DNA of 13,950 bases from Armatimonadota bacterium (GTDB lineage Bacteria > Armatimonadota > UBA10988): assembly GCA_016183835.1 (NCBI GenBank), contig JACPDV010000645.1, positions 5,637-19,586 of the forward strand, written 5' to 3'. The notes beneath the pieces are model-generated. The model had not been told where the DNA came from, made no database searches, and was given only the letters and a program-made list of their open reading frames with translations. The translations under genes were made by a program, and so were the position numbers. Below are positions 5,941 to 13,945 of this stretch, in pieces (position 1 is the first letter of the stretch; each line of letters begins with the position of its first letter).

Positions 5941-8900
5941 GTGCTCGGCGTGATCGCGCAGCCACAGACGCAGGGGAACGCTGCTCCGAGCGGTGGCGGC
6001 CGGCCGAGCGGGCCGGGCGAGCCCGCGCCGGCGCTTGCCCTGGCCGGCCCGGCCGTGGCGATGCTCGTGGTCTGGTGGGCCCTGGCGAGTTTTCCGCTGG
6101 CGCGCGGCGTGTACTGCGACGCCGCGGTCGCCGCCGGCGCGATCCTCTCGTTCCTGCTCTTGACTCGCGCCGCCCTGGTGCACCGCCGCCGCGGCAGCCC
6201 GGCCGGCGCCTACGCGTGGATCGCTGCGGGCCTGTTCTGCTTCTCCGTGGCGGAGGTCGTCTGGGCCTACCTGCAGCACGTGGTGGGCATCGATCCCTAC
6301 CCTTCGGTGGCGGACTACTTCTACCTCGCCGCCTACCCGCTACTGCTGGTCGGGATCCTGCGGCTCCCGGAGCGGCCGCCCGACAGGGAATCGCTGGGCA
6401 AGCTGCTCGTCGACGTGACCATCTGCGCGACGGCCTGCTCTGCCCTGTTCCTCGCCTACTGGCACGCCTGGGGCAAGCCGGCGCCGAGCACCAGCAGCAT
6501 CGATCTGGTGCTCTCGTGGTTTTACACCTTCGGCGACATGGCGCTGTTAGTGGCCCTGTTCGCCTTGGTGCTGCAGCGCGAGGCAGTGTCCGGGCTGCGG
6601 GGTGTGGGGCTGTTCGCGGCCGGCATGGCGGCCACCCTGGTCGCCGACCTTGCCTACGGCGTCCTGGACGCGCTCGACACCTACGAGCCAGGCCACTGGG
6701 TGGGGATGCTGTGGGCGGTCGGGTACTTCGGCCTGGCCGCCGCCGGTGCGGAGTGGTGCCGGCCAGGGCCGGCCGGCGAGCGAGCCGAGGGGCCGCGCGC
6801 TTGCGACGGCCTCGAGGTCTTGCGCCTCGGCACGCTCAATCTGCTGGTGCTGGCCGCGTGGGGAGCCCTGGTCTACTCGAGCGGCCTGCCGGTCTCCGCG
6901 GTGCGATCCATGCAGTGCCTGTTGCTCGGCACGGTGGCTCTGGTGGTCCTCCGGCAGACCGCTGAACGGCTGGAGAGCCTCGCGCTCAACCGCCGCCTGC
7001 GGCTGGAGGTGGCAGAACGGGTCCGTGCCGAAGAAGCGCTGCAGGCGGCCAGACTGAACCTGGAGCAGCGGGTCGCGGACCGCACCGCGGCGCTGGCCGC
7101 CGCCAACGCCGCCCTCCGGGAGCAAGAGGCCGGCTATCGCGAGCTGGTGGAGAACACCGACGACATCGTGCTCCGTTTCGACCGCGAAGGGCGGGCGCTG
7201 TATGTGAGCCCGGTGCTCGGCCGAGTGACCGGCGCCTCGCCCGGTGCGGGCGGCCGGCGGGTCGGACCCGATCTGCCGGCGGAGGTGCTCGCCGGCTACG
7301 GCGGATGGGTGGCGGAGGTGGCGTCGAGCGGCAAGGCCACCGCTCGCGAGGTGACCGCGGACTTGCGGATTGGCCGGCGGACGTACGACGTGCGCACCTT
7401 CCCGGAGTTCGGGTCGGACGGCCAGGTCCGCTCGGTGCTTCTGTCGGCGCGGGACATCACCGCCCTCCGCGCGGCGAGCGATACCCTCCGCCACCGGCTC
7501 CGGTACGAGCAGGCCCTTGCCCGCTGCGCCCGGGAGCTGCTCGAGCCCACGGCGGAGCGCGACCCCGTGACCGCCGTCCTGGCCGAGCTGCTGGCCGCCG
7601 CCGGGGCCAGCCGTGTGTACCAGTTCACCAATGAGGCCGGCCCGGCGGAAGCGTTGTGCGCCTCGCTGGTCCGCGAGGTGTGCGCGCCGGGAGTGGCCGC
7701 CCAGATCGACAGTCCCGCGCTCCAGCACGTCCCCTACGATGCCACCGGGTTCCGCCGTTGGCGCGAGGAGCTGTCCGCCGGCCACCCGATCCTCGGCCGC
7801 GTCGCCGAGTTCCCCGCCTGCGAGCGCGCGTTCCTGCGCGGCTTCGGGACCCAGGCCATGCTCGTCTTGCCGGTGTTCGTCGAGGGCGACTGGGTGGGGT
7901 TCATCGGGTTCGACCACCCCCGGGCCGAGCGCGGCTGGGCCGCCGAGGACGTCGAACTGCTGGCCACGGCTATCCAGATCCTCCAGGCCTACCTCAGCCG
8001 GCAGCGCTCCGAGGAGGCCCTGGCGCGCAGTGAGCGGCAGTTCCGCACCCTGATCGAGAGCCAGGGCGAAGGTTGCAGCCTGATCGACCTCGGCGAGCGT
8101 TTCGTCTTCGCCAATCCGGCGGCCCACGCGATCTTCGGCATGCCCCCTGGAGAACTGCCGGGCTGGAGCCTGCTCGAGTTCTGCGACCCGGAGGCCCTCG
8201 ACACCATCGAGGAGCAGGTCGAGCGCCGCCGGAGTGGTGAGACGTCGCGGTACACGCTTCGCATCCGCCGCCCGGACGGCGAGCGCAGGGTCATCTTGGC
8301 CACCGTCAGCCCCCACTACAACGAGCACGGCGCGCTCGATGGCGCGTTCGGCGTCTACGCCGACATCACGGACCTGAAGGAGGCCCAGGACGCGCTCGAG
8401 GAGCGGGAGCGGGCGCTCCGCGCCGCCAATGCCCGGCTCGAGGAGGCCCTCCGCGAGCTGGAGTCGACCCAGCAGCAGGTCATCCAGCAGGAGCGCCTGA
8501 GCGCCCTGGGCACGCTCGCCAGCGGCATCGCCCACGACTTCAACAACGCCCTCGCCCCGATCGTCGGCTTCGCCGAACTGCTGTTGATCAAGAGCCGGGC
8601 CGGGTCGCCGCTGCCGGACCTCGAAGAGTCGCTCGAGATCATCCGCACGGCCGCCCTGGATGGGGCCGCGGTGGTGCGACGGCTGCGCGAGTTCTACCGG
8701 ACGCACGACGAGGCCGAGGCGCTGAGCCCGATCGACGTGGAGTCCCTGGTCCGCAGCGCCGTCGCCCTGACGCAGCCGCGCTGGAAGGACGAAGCCCAGG
8801 CCGCGGGCAAGACCATCCAGTTGGCGCTCGATCTGCAGCCCATGCCGCGCGTCTACGGCGTGGAGACCGACCTCCGCGAGGCCCTGGTCAACTTGGTGAT

Positions 8901-9627
8901 CAACGCCGCCGACGCCCTCTGCGGCGACCGCCGGCCCGGCCACGCGAGCACCATCGGCCTCAGCACCGAGGTCGCCGATGGTCACCTGCTGATCACCGTG
9001 AGCGACACCGGGCCGGGCATGACCGCTGCCATGCAGCGGCGCTGCCTGGAGCCGTTCTTCACCACCAAGGGCGAGCGCGGCACCGGCCTCGGCCTGGCGA
9101 TGGTCTACGGCATCGTCCGCCGGCACGGCGGGGAGGTGAGGATCCAGAGCGCCCCCGGAGTCGGCACCGCCGTGTCGCTCGTGCTGCCCCTCACCCGACC
9201 CGAGCCGGCCGACCAGCCAGTCGCCCAGCCGAGCCGCGCGCTGGCCCGCACGCTGCGCGTCCTCGTCGCCGAAGACGACCCGGCCGTTCGCCGGCTGCTG
9301 GCAGCCTACCTGACCGCCGACGGCCACCACGTGGACCTGGCCGCCAACGGCCGCGACGCCGTCGAGCGCTTCGACCCGGCCGTCCACGACGCGCTGTTGA
9401 CCGACCAGGCCATGCCCGAGATGAACGGCGCCGACCTGGTCAAGCTGCTCAAGGCACAACGTCCGGACCTGGGCGTGATCATGCAGACCGGCTTTGGCGA
9501 CCAGATGCGCACCGCGGGCACGCTGCCCGAAGGCGTCGACGTGCTGCTCGCCAAACCCATCACCTTGACCGACCTGCGAGCCGCCTTGCACGCGATCGCA
9601 CCCCGCACCAACGGCCACTCGGCCTGA
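5941..9627 (+). CDS. Membrane-bound hybrid sensor histidine kinase (TM-PAS-GAF-PAS-HisKA-HATPase-REC)
   Basis: A 1228-aa hybrid kinase. Residues about 31-340 contain roughly eight to ten hydrophobic segments forming an integral-membrane sensor, with the loop motif VGIDPYPSVADYFYLAAYPL (115-134). Residues 341-400 are a charged coiled-coil linker. PAS domains lie at about 396-510 and 696-812, separated by a GAF-like domain (about 515-690; LPVFVEGDWVGFIGFDHP, 643-660). A second coiled coil (812-850) leads to HisKA with phospho-acceptor His865 in SGIAHDFNN. The ATPase domain has the N box NLVINAAD (984-991), G1 SDTGPGM (1021-1027), the F box EPFFTTK (1037-1043) and G2 GTGLGL. The C-terminal receiver (1104-1222) has acidic residues 1111-1113, phospho-acceptor Asp1155, Thr1183 and Lys1205. 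All catalytic residues are present, so it should be active. The HDFNN H-box resembles NtrB-type kinases. The signal is unknown. No response regulator or phosphotransfer gene is adjacent, so the output partner lies elsewhere. Confidence 0.93.
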   Translation: MLGVIAQPQTQGNAAPSGGGRPSGPGEPAPALALAGPAVAMLVVWWALASFPLARGVYCDAAVAAGAILSFLLLTRAALVHRRRGSPAGAYAWIAAGLFCFSVAEVVWAYLQHVVGIDPYPSVADYFYLAAYPLLLVGILRLPERPPDRESLGKLLVDVTICATACSALFLAYWHAWGKPAPSTSSIDLVLSWFYTFGDMALLVALFALVLQREAVSGLRGVGLFAAGMAATLVADLAYGVLDALDTYEPGHWVGMLWAVGYFGLAAAGAEWCRPGPAGERAEGPRACDGLEVLRLGTLNLLVLAAWGALVYSSGLPVSAVRSMQCLLLGTVALVVLRQTAERLESLALNRRLRLEVAERVRAEEALQAARLNLEQRVADRTAALAAANAALREQEAGYRELVENTDDIVLRFDREGRALYVSPVLGRVTGASPGAGGRRVGPDLPAEVLAGYGGWVAEVASSGKATAREVTADLRIGRRTYDVRTFPEFGSDGQVRSVLLSARDITALRAASDTLRHRLRYEQALARCARELLEPTAERDPVTAVLAELLAAAGASRVYQFTNEAGPAEALCASLVREVCAPGVAAQIDSPALQHVPYDATGFRRWREELSAGHPILGRVAEFPACERAFLRGFGTQAMLVLPVFVEGDWVGFIGFDHPRAERGWAAEDVELLATAIQILQAYLSRQRSEEALARSERQFRTLIESQGEGCSLIDLGERFVFANPAAHAIFGMPPGELPGWSLLEFCDPEALDTIEEQVERRRSGETSRYTLRIRRPDGERRVILATVSPHYNEHGALDGAFGVYADITDLKEAQDALEERERALRAANARLEEALRELESTQQQVIQQERLSALGTLASGIAHDFNNALAPIVGFAELLLIKSRAGSPLPDLEESLEIIRTAALDGAAVVRRLREFYRTHDEAEALSPIDVESLVRSAVALTQPRWKDEAQAAGKTIQLALDLQPMPRVYGVETDLREALVNLVINAADALCGDRRPGHASTIGLSTEVADGHLLITVSDTGPGMTAAMQRRCLEPFFTTKGERGTGLGLAMVYGIVRRHGGEVRIQSAPGVGTAVSLVLPLTRPEPADQPVAQPSRALARTLRVLVAEDDPAVRRLLAAYLTADGHHVDLAANGRDAVERFDPAVHDALLTDQAMPEMNGADLVKLLKAQRPDLGVIMQTGFGDQMRTAGTLPEGVDVLLAKPITLTDLRAALHAIAPRTNGHSA

Positions 9628-9711
9628 CTTCGCGCCGAGTCCGCTCTCGCGGAGGAGCCCGCCTGTCGGCCTGGAAACCGCTCACCGCGTCGCCGCGCGC
9701 GGAGGTCTGCC

Positions 9712-10758
9712 ATGGCTCGCTACCGGGTGGCTGTGATCGGTCTGGGGAGGATGGCCAGCACCATCGACGACGAGTGCCCCGAGGGCAAGCAGCCGTCGGT
9801 GCTCCTGCCCTACTCCCACATCGCCGCCTACCGGGCCGTGCCCGAGGTGGAGGTGGTGGCGGGGTCGGACGTGGTGCCCGAGAAGCGTTCGGCCTTCACC
9901 GAGCGCTGGGGGGTTGCCGCCACCTACGCCGACTACCGCGAGATGCTGGCCAAGGAGCAGCCCGACATCGTCTCGGTCTGCACCCACACCGTCGAGCGCT
10001 GCGAGGTGGTCTGCGCCTGCGCCGCGACCAGCGTCAAGGCGATCTACGCCGAGAAGCCCATCGCCACGTCGCTGGCCGAGGCCGACCAGATGGTGGACGC
10101 CTGCGCCGCGCGCGGGATCCCGCTGGCCATCGGCTGCAGCCGGCGCTGGCATCCCTGGCACGTCCGCGCGCGGGAGCTGGCCGAGCAGGGCGTGATCGGC
10201 GACCTGCTGCAGGTCACCGGCCTGCTCCACTGCCACCTCAGCCACAACGGCAGCCACCTGATCGACATCGTCCGCTACCACGCCGGCAACGCCGACGTGC
10301 AGTGGGTCTACGGCGAGATGATGAGCGACGAGGCGGCGGCGACCGACGACGATCAGCCGGGCAACGGCTACCTCCACTTCGCCAACGGCGTGACGGGGAT
10401 CGTGCGCGGCATGCCCAGTGGTCCGGTGGGCGTCGAGATCGACGTGCTGGGGAGCGCCGGGCGGATCCGCGGCGTGGGCAACGGTCTGGATTGGGAAGTG
10501 TACAAGCCCGGCGACGACCGGCTGAGCGGCATGGCGCGCTACCCCTTCCCGCGCACGCAACACATCCTCGCGCCGAACGTCCACGCCGCCTACGACATTC
10601 TCCGCTGCATCGAGCACGGCGGCGACCCGGCGTGCAGCGGCAAGGATGGGCGCGCGGCGCTGGAGGTCGCCATCGCCATCCGCGAGTCGCACCGGCGCCG
10701 CGCGCGGATCGACCTGCCGCTGCCCGACCGCTCGCTCAAGATCGTGGCCCTGGCCTAA
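9712..10758 (+). CDS. Gfo/Idh/MocA family NAD(P)-dependent oxidoreductase
   Basis: A 348-aa protein of typical family length. GGAGG at 9701-9705, six bases before the ATG, fixes the start. The N-terminal Rossmann fold (VAVIGLGRMAS, residues 6-16) has the dinucleotide-binding glycines Gly10 and Gly12. The family signature AEKPIATS carries Lys115 of the EKP motif. The second domain has SHNGSHLID (177-185), in which His182 and Asp185 are candidate catalytic residues, and a closing amphipathic helix with VAIAIRESHRRRARIDLPL. Family knowledge: members oxidise, reduce or epimerise sugars, cyclitols or related polyols using NAD(P), in the cytoplasm. An insertion after Met14 (STIDDECPEGKQPSVLLPYS) before the helix that normally follows the nucleotide loop marks a subgroup I cannot name. 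The nitroreductase-family gene follows 20 bases downstream, suggesting an operon. Substrate is unknown. Confidence 0.9.
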   Translation: MARYRVAVIGLGRMASTIDDECPEGKQPSVLLPYSHIAAYRAVPEVEVVAGSDVVPEKRSAFTERWGVAATYADYREMLAKEQPDIVSVCTHTVERCEVVCACAATSVKAIYAEKPIATSLAEADQMVDACAARGIPLAIGCSRRWHPWHVRARELAEQGVIGDLLQVTGLLHCHLSHNGSHLIDIVRYHAGNADVQWVYGEMMSDEAAATDDDQPGNGYLHFANGVTGIVRGMPSGPVGVEIDVLGSAGRIRGVGNGLDWEVYKPGDDRLSGMARYPFPRTQHILAPNVHAAYDILRCIEHGGDPACSGKDGRAALEVAIAIRESHRRRARIDLPLPDRSLKIVALA

Positions 10759-10778
10759 TCCTGACGGGAGACGTACTC

Positions 10779-11336
10779 ATGGACGTGACCGAAGCCATCC
10801 GCACTCGCCGCTCCGTGCGGCGCTACTCCCCCGAGCCGCTCGAGCCGGGCACCCTCGACGCCCTGCTCGACGCCGCGGTGCAGGCGCCGAGCGGGATGAA
10901 CACGCAGCCCTGGGCGTTCGGCCTCGTCGAGGGCGCCGACGCCATCCGGCACCTGGGCGACCGGGCCAAGGCGCACCTGCTGGCGAGCCTCGAGTCCGGG
11001 TCGCCGCTCGAGGCGCTGCGCGACCGCTTGGTGAGCCCGGACTTCAACATCTTCTACGGGGCACCCGCGCTGATCGTGATCTACGTCCGACCGGCCGTGA
11101 CGGCGGCGGTGGACGGCGCGCTGGCGGCGCAGAACGTGATGCTGGCGGCGCACGCGATGGGGCTGGGCACCTGCTGGATTGGGCTGGCGCACGGGTTCCT
11201 CGACTCGCCGGAGGCGAAGGCGGAGTTCGGGGTGCCGGAGGACTGCCGGGTCTCCGCGCCGCTGATCGCGGGCCGGCCGGCGGGACCGACGCCGCCCGTG
11301 CCGCGCAAGGCGCCGGAGGTGCTGTTCAGGCGGTGA
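10779..11336 (+). CDS. Nitroreductase family FMN-dependent oxidoreductase
   Basis: A 185-aa flavoprotein of the short nitroreductase type. GGGAG at 10766-10770 lies eight bases before the ATG. The FMN phosphate-binding motif TRRSVRRYSP (residues 9-18) is followed by the second FMN-contacting segment APSGMNTQPW (36-45, with Ser38, Asn41 and Gln43). The C-terminal half has LAAHAMGLGTCWIG (122-135), the usual glycine-rich flavin contact, and ends in a short PRKAPEVLFRR tail. Family knowledge: such enzymes are cytoplasmic dimers that reduce nitroaromatics, quinones or flavins with NAD(P)H, and some act as dehydrogenases in biosynthesis. The gene follows the oxidoreductase at 9712 and is probably co-transcribed. 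Its stop is only 4 bases from the TAA ending the extended reading frame of the convergent gene on the other strand. Natural substrate is unknown. Confidence 0.92.
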   Translation: MDVTEAIRTRRSVRRYSPEPLEPGTLDALLDAAVQAPSGMNTQPWAFGLVEGADAIRHLGDRAKAHLLASLESGSPLEALRDRLVSPDFNIFYGAPALIVIYVRPAVTAAVDGALAAQNVMLAAHAMGLGTCWIGLAHGFLDSPEAKAEFGVPEDCRVSAPLIAGRPAGPTPPVPRKAPEVLFRR

Positions 11337-11340
11337 GGGG

Positions 11341-11445
11341 TTACAATCCCGCCACCGCCACCTTCTCGCCCCGCCGGCTGCTCTCGATCACAGACTGCAC
11401 CATCGCCAGCGACTTGATGTTGTCGTGGCATTCGCACTGCGGAAT
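11341..11445 (-). pseudogene. Detached C-terminal segment of the Gfo/Idh/MocA gene after an in-frame TAG
   Basis: In the same frame as the gene ending at 11446, 34 codons follow the TAG and end at TAA (11343-11341). They read IPQCECHDNIKSLAMV and then an amphipathic helix ending RRGEKVAVAGL. This matches the standard end of this oxidoreductase group, in which a PxxxxxDNxxSLAMV helix precedes the last strand. Coding conservation past the stop indicates a recent nonsense change, readthrough or a sequence error, not an old decay. The TAA leaves only 4 bases before the convergent nitroreductase gene. Confidence 0.8.
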
Positions 11446-12351
11446 CTAGCCCGTGCGGAGATAGGCCAGCAGCTCGCGCAGTGCGCCGTGCTGGCCGGTG
11501 TGCTCGAGCGGCGAGGTGTCCACCTCCAGCTCCGCCAGCGGCCGGCTGAAGCCCTCGTCGCCCGCCACCACCTGCCCGTACGGCGCCTGGTCGTGGTCGT
11601 AGAGCAGCGTGCCGCGGTCGCCGATGAACCGCCAGTCGCCGCGCCAGCTCGTGTGGCAACCCTCGGCGCACCAGCTCCCGCGGTAGCTGAACACCACCCC
11701 GCCGGTCAGCTCGAAGATGCAGCTCGCCGACACGTCGCCCCGGTACCAGCTTCCCGCCGGGTTGAACTCGTGCGCGTAGACGCTGACCGGGTCGCAGCCC
11801 GTCATGAAGCGGCAGAGGTCGAAGTGGTGAATGCTCATGTCGAGGATCAGCGGGCTCGCCATCTCGTCGCGGAAGCCGCCGAAGTGGGCGCCGATGAAGA
11901 AGTCGCAGGCGATGGTGGTCAACTCGCCCAGCCGGCCGGAGGCGACGGTGCGGCGGACCTGGTCGTGCGGGGCGTGCCAGCGGTTCGACTGGCTGACCAT
12001 GTAGAGCTTGCCGGTGGCTTCCGAGGTGCGGACCATGCGGCGCGCCTCGGCCATGCTGCTGGCCAGCGGCTTCTCGCCGATCACGTGGCAGCCGGCCTCG
12101 AGTGCGGCGCACGTGACCTCGCAGTGCGCCTCGGGCACGGTCAAGTCCACCACGAAGTCGGGCCCGTGCTTGGCGAGCGCGGCGGCGAGGTCGGTGGACG
12201 CCTCGGCGGACAGCTCGTACCTGGCGATCTGCGCTTCGGCGGCCTCGCGGCGGAGGTCCGCCACGGCGACGATCTCGACACCCTCGGCCATGAGTGGCGG
12301 GAACCAGGCGTTCGAGATCCCGCCTGCGCCGACCACGACACAACGCTCCAT
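11446..12351 (-). CDS. Gfo/Idh/MocA family oxidoreductase, ends early at in-frame TAG
   Basis: A 301-aa open frame from ATG 12351 (GGGAG at 12364-12360, eight bases upstream) to TAG at 11448-11446. The Rossmann domain starts at residue 4 (CVVVGAGGISNAW) and the signature IGEKPLASS holds Lys94. The substrate domain has LDMSIHHFDLCRFMTG (170-185) with the typical HHFD (175-178), and beta-sheet residues run to about 280. The frame stops right after LRELLAYLRTG, the conserved point where relatives continue with a final helix. That helix is still encoded after the stop codon (11341-11445), so the natural protein was probably 336 aa. In-frame sequence upstream of 12351 is Arg/Pro-rich and unlike the family. 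Family knowledge: NAD(P)-dependent sugar or polyol dehydrogenase, cytoplasmic. It shares general domain order, but not close sequence, with the gene at 9712, which it faces. The truncated form may still fold, as only the last helix and strand are lost. Confidence 0.85.
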   Translation of the reverse strand: MERCVVVGAGGISNAWFPPLMAEGVEIVAVADLRREAAEAQIARYELSAEASTDLAAALAKHGPDFVVDLTVPEAHCEVTCAALEAGCHVIGEKPLASSMAEARRMVRTSEATGKLYMVSQSNRWHAPHDQVRRTVASGRLGELTTIACDFFIGAHFGGFRDEMASPLILDMSIHHFDLCRFMTGCDPVSVYAHEFNPAGSWYRGDVSASCIFELTGGVVFSYRGSWCAEGCHTSWRGDWRFIGDRGTLLYDHDQAPYGQVVAGDEGFSRPLAELEVDTSPLEHTGQHGALRELLAYLRTG

Positions 12352-12511
12352 CGTCACGACTCCCGGGGCTGCACCGCCCGGCGCGGACGTTCGGCGACCG
12401 CCGGGTGGGACCTCCGGGGCCGAGTTCGGGCGAACCAGAGAACAGGCCCTTACAACCCGGCGAGAACGCACTAGAGTGCTGTCTGTTAGCGATCAGCGTG
12501 AGCCAACTGGA

Positions 12512-12540
12512 CGCATAGGCTCTCCCTTCAGAGGTGTCAG
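12512..12540 (-). promoter_or_regulatory. Weak candidate promoter for the leftward Gfo/Idh/MocA gene
   Basis: On the minus strand CTGACA (12540-12535) and TATGCG (12517-12512) are 17 bases apart. The -35 matches 5 of 6 consensus positions and the -10 only 3 of 6. Transcription would begin near 12505, leaving about 150 bases of leader. It is suggestive only, because the region is otherwise featureless and the gene could be read from the upstream radical SAM gene. Confidence 0.25.
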
Positions 12541-12576
12541 GGTCGGGTTCCGGAGTGGCGACAATGGGCCCGACCC
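12540..12576. terminator. Hairpin downstream of the radical SAM gene, no U-tract
   Basis: GGGTCGGG (12540-12547) pairs perfectly with CCCGACCC (12569-12576), extendable by three pairs including two G-U, around a loop of about 15 bases. It lies 32 bases past the stop of the radical SAM gene. There is no run of T on either strand, so a classical intrinsic terminator is doubtful. It overlaps the candidate -35 at 12535-12540, so the two functions compete as explanations. Confidence 0.3.
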
Positions 12577-12607
12577 CCACCTCACCCCCCTTACCGTACG
12601 CACCAGC

Positions 12608-13885
12608 TCACCCGCCCGCCACCTGCAGCAGCGCATGGTCCGGCGACGAGAACGGGCCACAGTTGCAGACATACGAGTCCGGCCGCTGCCAGTGCCGCTC
12701 GAAGTCCGTCGCGAAGCAGTCCCACATCGGCCGTGATTCGCGACAGAAGGCGTAGGGCGTCCGCGGGCTGATCTCTTCCAGGTCATCGATCACCGCCCGG
12801 TACACCCGCTCCCGGAACGCATCGGGAATCTCGCCGCCGCCGAACTCCGGCTTCGCCGGCGCCTCGCGCATCAGCTCCAGCCACTCCGGGTCGAGCACCT
12901 CCGGCCTCATCGCCGCCACAATCGCGTCATGGCTCATGTAGCGCAGCGTCTCGAAGGTGATCAGCTCGGGCCGGCACGTGGCGAAAGTCAGCTCGATCAT
13001 CTCCCGCAGCTCTTCGCGCCAGCCGCGGATGGGGATGAGCGGCGAGTAACGGATGCGGACCGGGTAGCCCGCCTCCTGGCATTTCCGGATGGACTCCAAC
13101 CGCGCGGTCAGCGAGGCCGTCCCGGGCTCGAGCAGGTCGCACTGCGAGCGCAGCGAGACGCTCCAGCAGCAGGTGGTCTTGCCGCGGTGGTCCAGGCTCA
13201 GCAAGTTGTCCACGTTGTCGCTCTTGCCTACGTAGAGCTCCAGGTAGCAGCCCGGCTTGTGGGCGAAGTAGTCGATCAGGAGCGCCGAGCTGCCGTACTC
13301 GGGCTCGAACTCGCTCACGTCGGAGTGGTTGTCGTGCTGCCACAGGGTCTGCGGCGGGTCGTCGCCGATCCAGCCGTCGAGCCGCTCGACCAGCTTCTCC
13401 AGGTTCATCAGCAGGTGCTGGGTCCACCCCAGTCCGCAGTAGGCACAGCGGAAGGGGCAGCCGACGATGGTGTGGATCTGCCACGCCGGCTGGCACACCA
13501 TGCCGGTCCTGGCGCGGTACTCGGGCGAGCCGCTGTCGCGCCACTCGTAGCAGCCTTTGCCGCTCAGCCCGTAGCCGGTCAGCTTGTGGTAGGGCGAGCG
13601 GAACAGGTTCGGATACCGGTCCCTCCGCGCGGCCTGCGTGGCCTCGTCGTGGTCGAAGAGGAAGCGGTTGAGCACCACCACCATGGGCACGTCGGCGAAC
13701 CGGCCGTGGAGGCCGCGGCCGAAGAGCTGCAGCTCGTCCACCAGCTCGTTCAGCCGGGCGTCGTCGACCACCTCGGTGACCCCGGCGGTGATGTGCGGCT
13801 GCATGCGCTCCGCCCGCGCGCGCATCAGCGTGTCGGACATCACGTCCTCGTGGATGAGCAAGTGGGTTGCGTTCAGATGCCGCAT
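12608..13885 (-). CDS. Radical SAM protein related to spore photoproduct lyase (SPL-like), hydrogen-donor Cys absent
   Basis: A 425-aa protein. AGAGG at 13895-13891 is five bases before the ATG. The radical SAM cluster motif is VGCPFRCAYCGLGW, with Cys143, Cys147 and Cys150 (CxxxCxxC), binding a 4Fe-4S cluster and S-adenosylmethionine. The region from LELYVGKSDNVDNLLSLDHR through WSVSLRSQ (241-248), LLEPGTASLTARLESIRKCQ and EAGYPVRIRYSPLIPIRGW aligns well with spore photoproduct lyase (GKT, S..S, EPGTSS, RL...RK, GY, P, GW). Family knowledge: SPL repairs the UV spore photoproduct in DNA, using Cys141 (Bacillus subtilis numbering, in ACTSD) as hydrogen donor. The equivalent segment here is DNHSD (185-189), with Asn186 at the Cys position, and the Tyr following the third cluster Cys is Gly151. 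The protein also has about 50 extra N-terminal residues before the cluster. DNA repair is possible but a different substrate is more likely. The C-terminus has a CNCG pair (407-410). Confidence 0.85.
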   Translation of the reverse strand: MRHLNATHLLIHEDVMSDTLMRARAERMQPHITAGVTEVVDDARLNELVDELQLFGRGLHGRFADVPMVVVLNRFLFDHDEATQAARRDRYPNLFRSPYHKLTGYGLSGKGCYEWRDSGSPEYRARTGMVCQPAWQIHTIVGCPFRCAYCGLGWTQHLLMNLEKLVERLDGWIGDDPPQTLWQHDNHSDVSEFEPEYGSSALLIDYFAHKPGCYLELYVGKSDNVDNLLSLDHRGKTTCCWSVSLRSQCDLLEPGTASLTARLESIRKCQEAGYPVRIRYSPLIPIRGWREELREMIELTFATCRPELITFETLRYMSHDAIVAAMRPEVLDPEWLELMREAPAKPEFGGGEIPDAFRERVYRAVIDDLEEISPRTPYAFCRESRPMWDCFATDFERHWQRPDSYVCNCGPFSSPDHALLQVAGG

Positions 13886-13925
13886 AAGGACCTCTTCCGG
13901 GAGCCTCCGCTGCCACTCCTTGTGG

Positions 13926-13945
13926 GCCGGGCGCCCTCGCCCGGC
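13926..13945. repeat. GC-rich hairpin upstream of the radical SAM gene
   Basis: GCCGGGCG (13926-13933) and CGCCCGGC (13938-13945) form a perfect 8-bp stem with a 4-base loop, about 40 bases upstream of the leftward start at 13885. It could be the end of a gene outside the window, a dispersed REP-like hairpin, or chance in GC-rich sequence. There is no T-run on either strand. Confidence 0.35.

Noticed and set aside
6547..9618. A 1023-codon open frame on the minus strand opposite the histidine kinase.
   Set aside because: The forward frame encodes a complete kinase with all catalytic motifs. The reverse frame is low-complexity and has no ribosome binding site or domain.
11446..11448. Pyrrolysine insertion at the TAG.
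   Set aside because: The position is a loop in an oxidoreductase where Glu, Gln or Lys is usual, and no pyl gene or methylamine methyltransferase context is visible. It stays only as one of several hypotheses.
12008..12736. A 242-codon forward open frame over the second Gfo/Idh/MocA gene and the gap beside it.
   Set aside because: It lies antisense to the conserved Rossmann domain and shows no domain or start signal. The gap 12352-12607 itself shows only a weak promoter and a hairpin.
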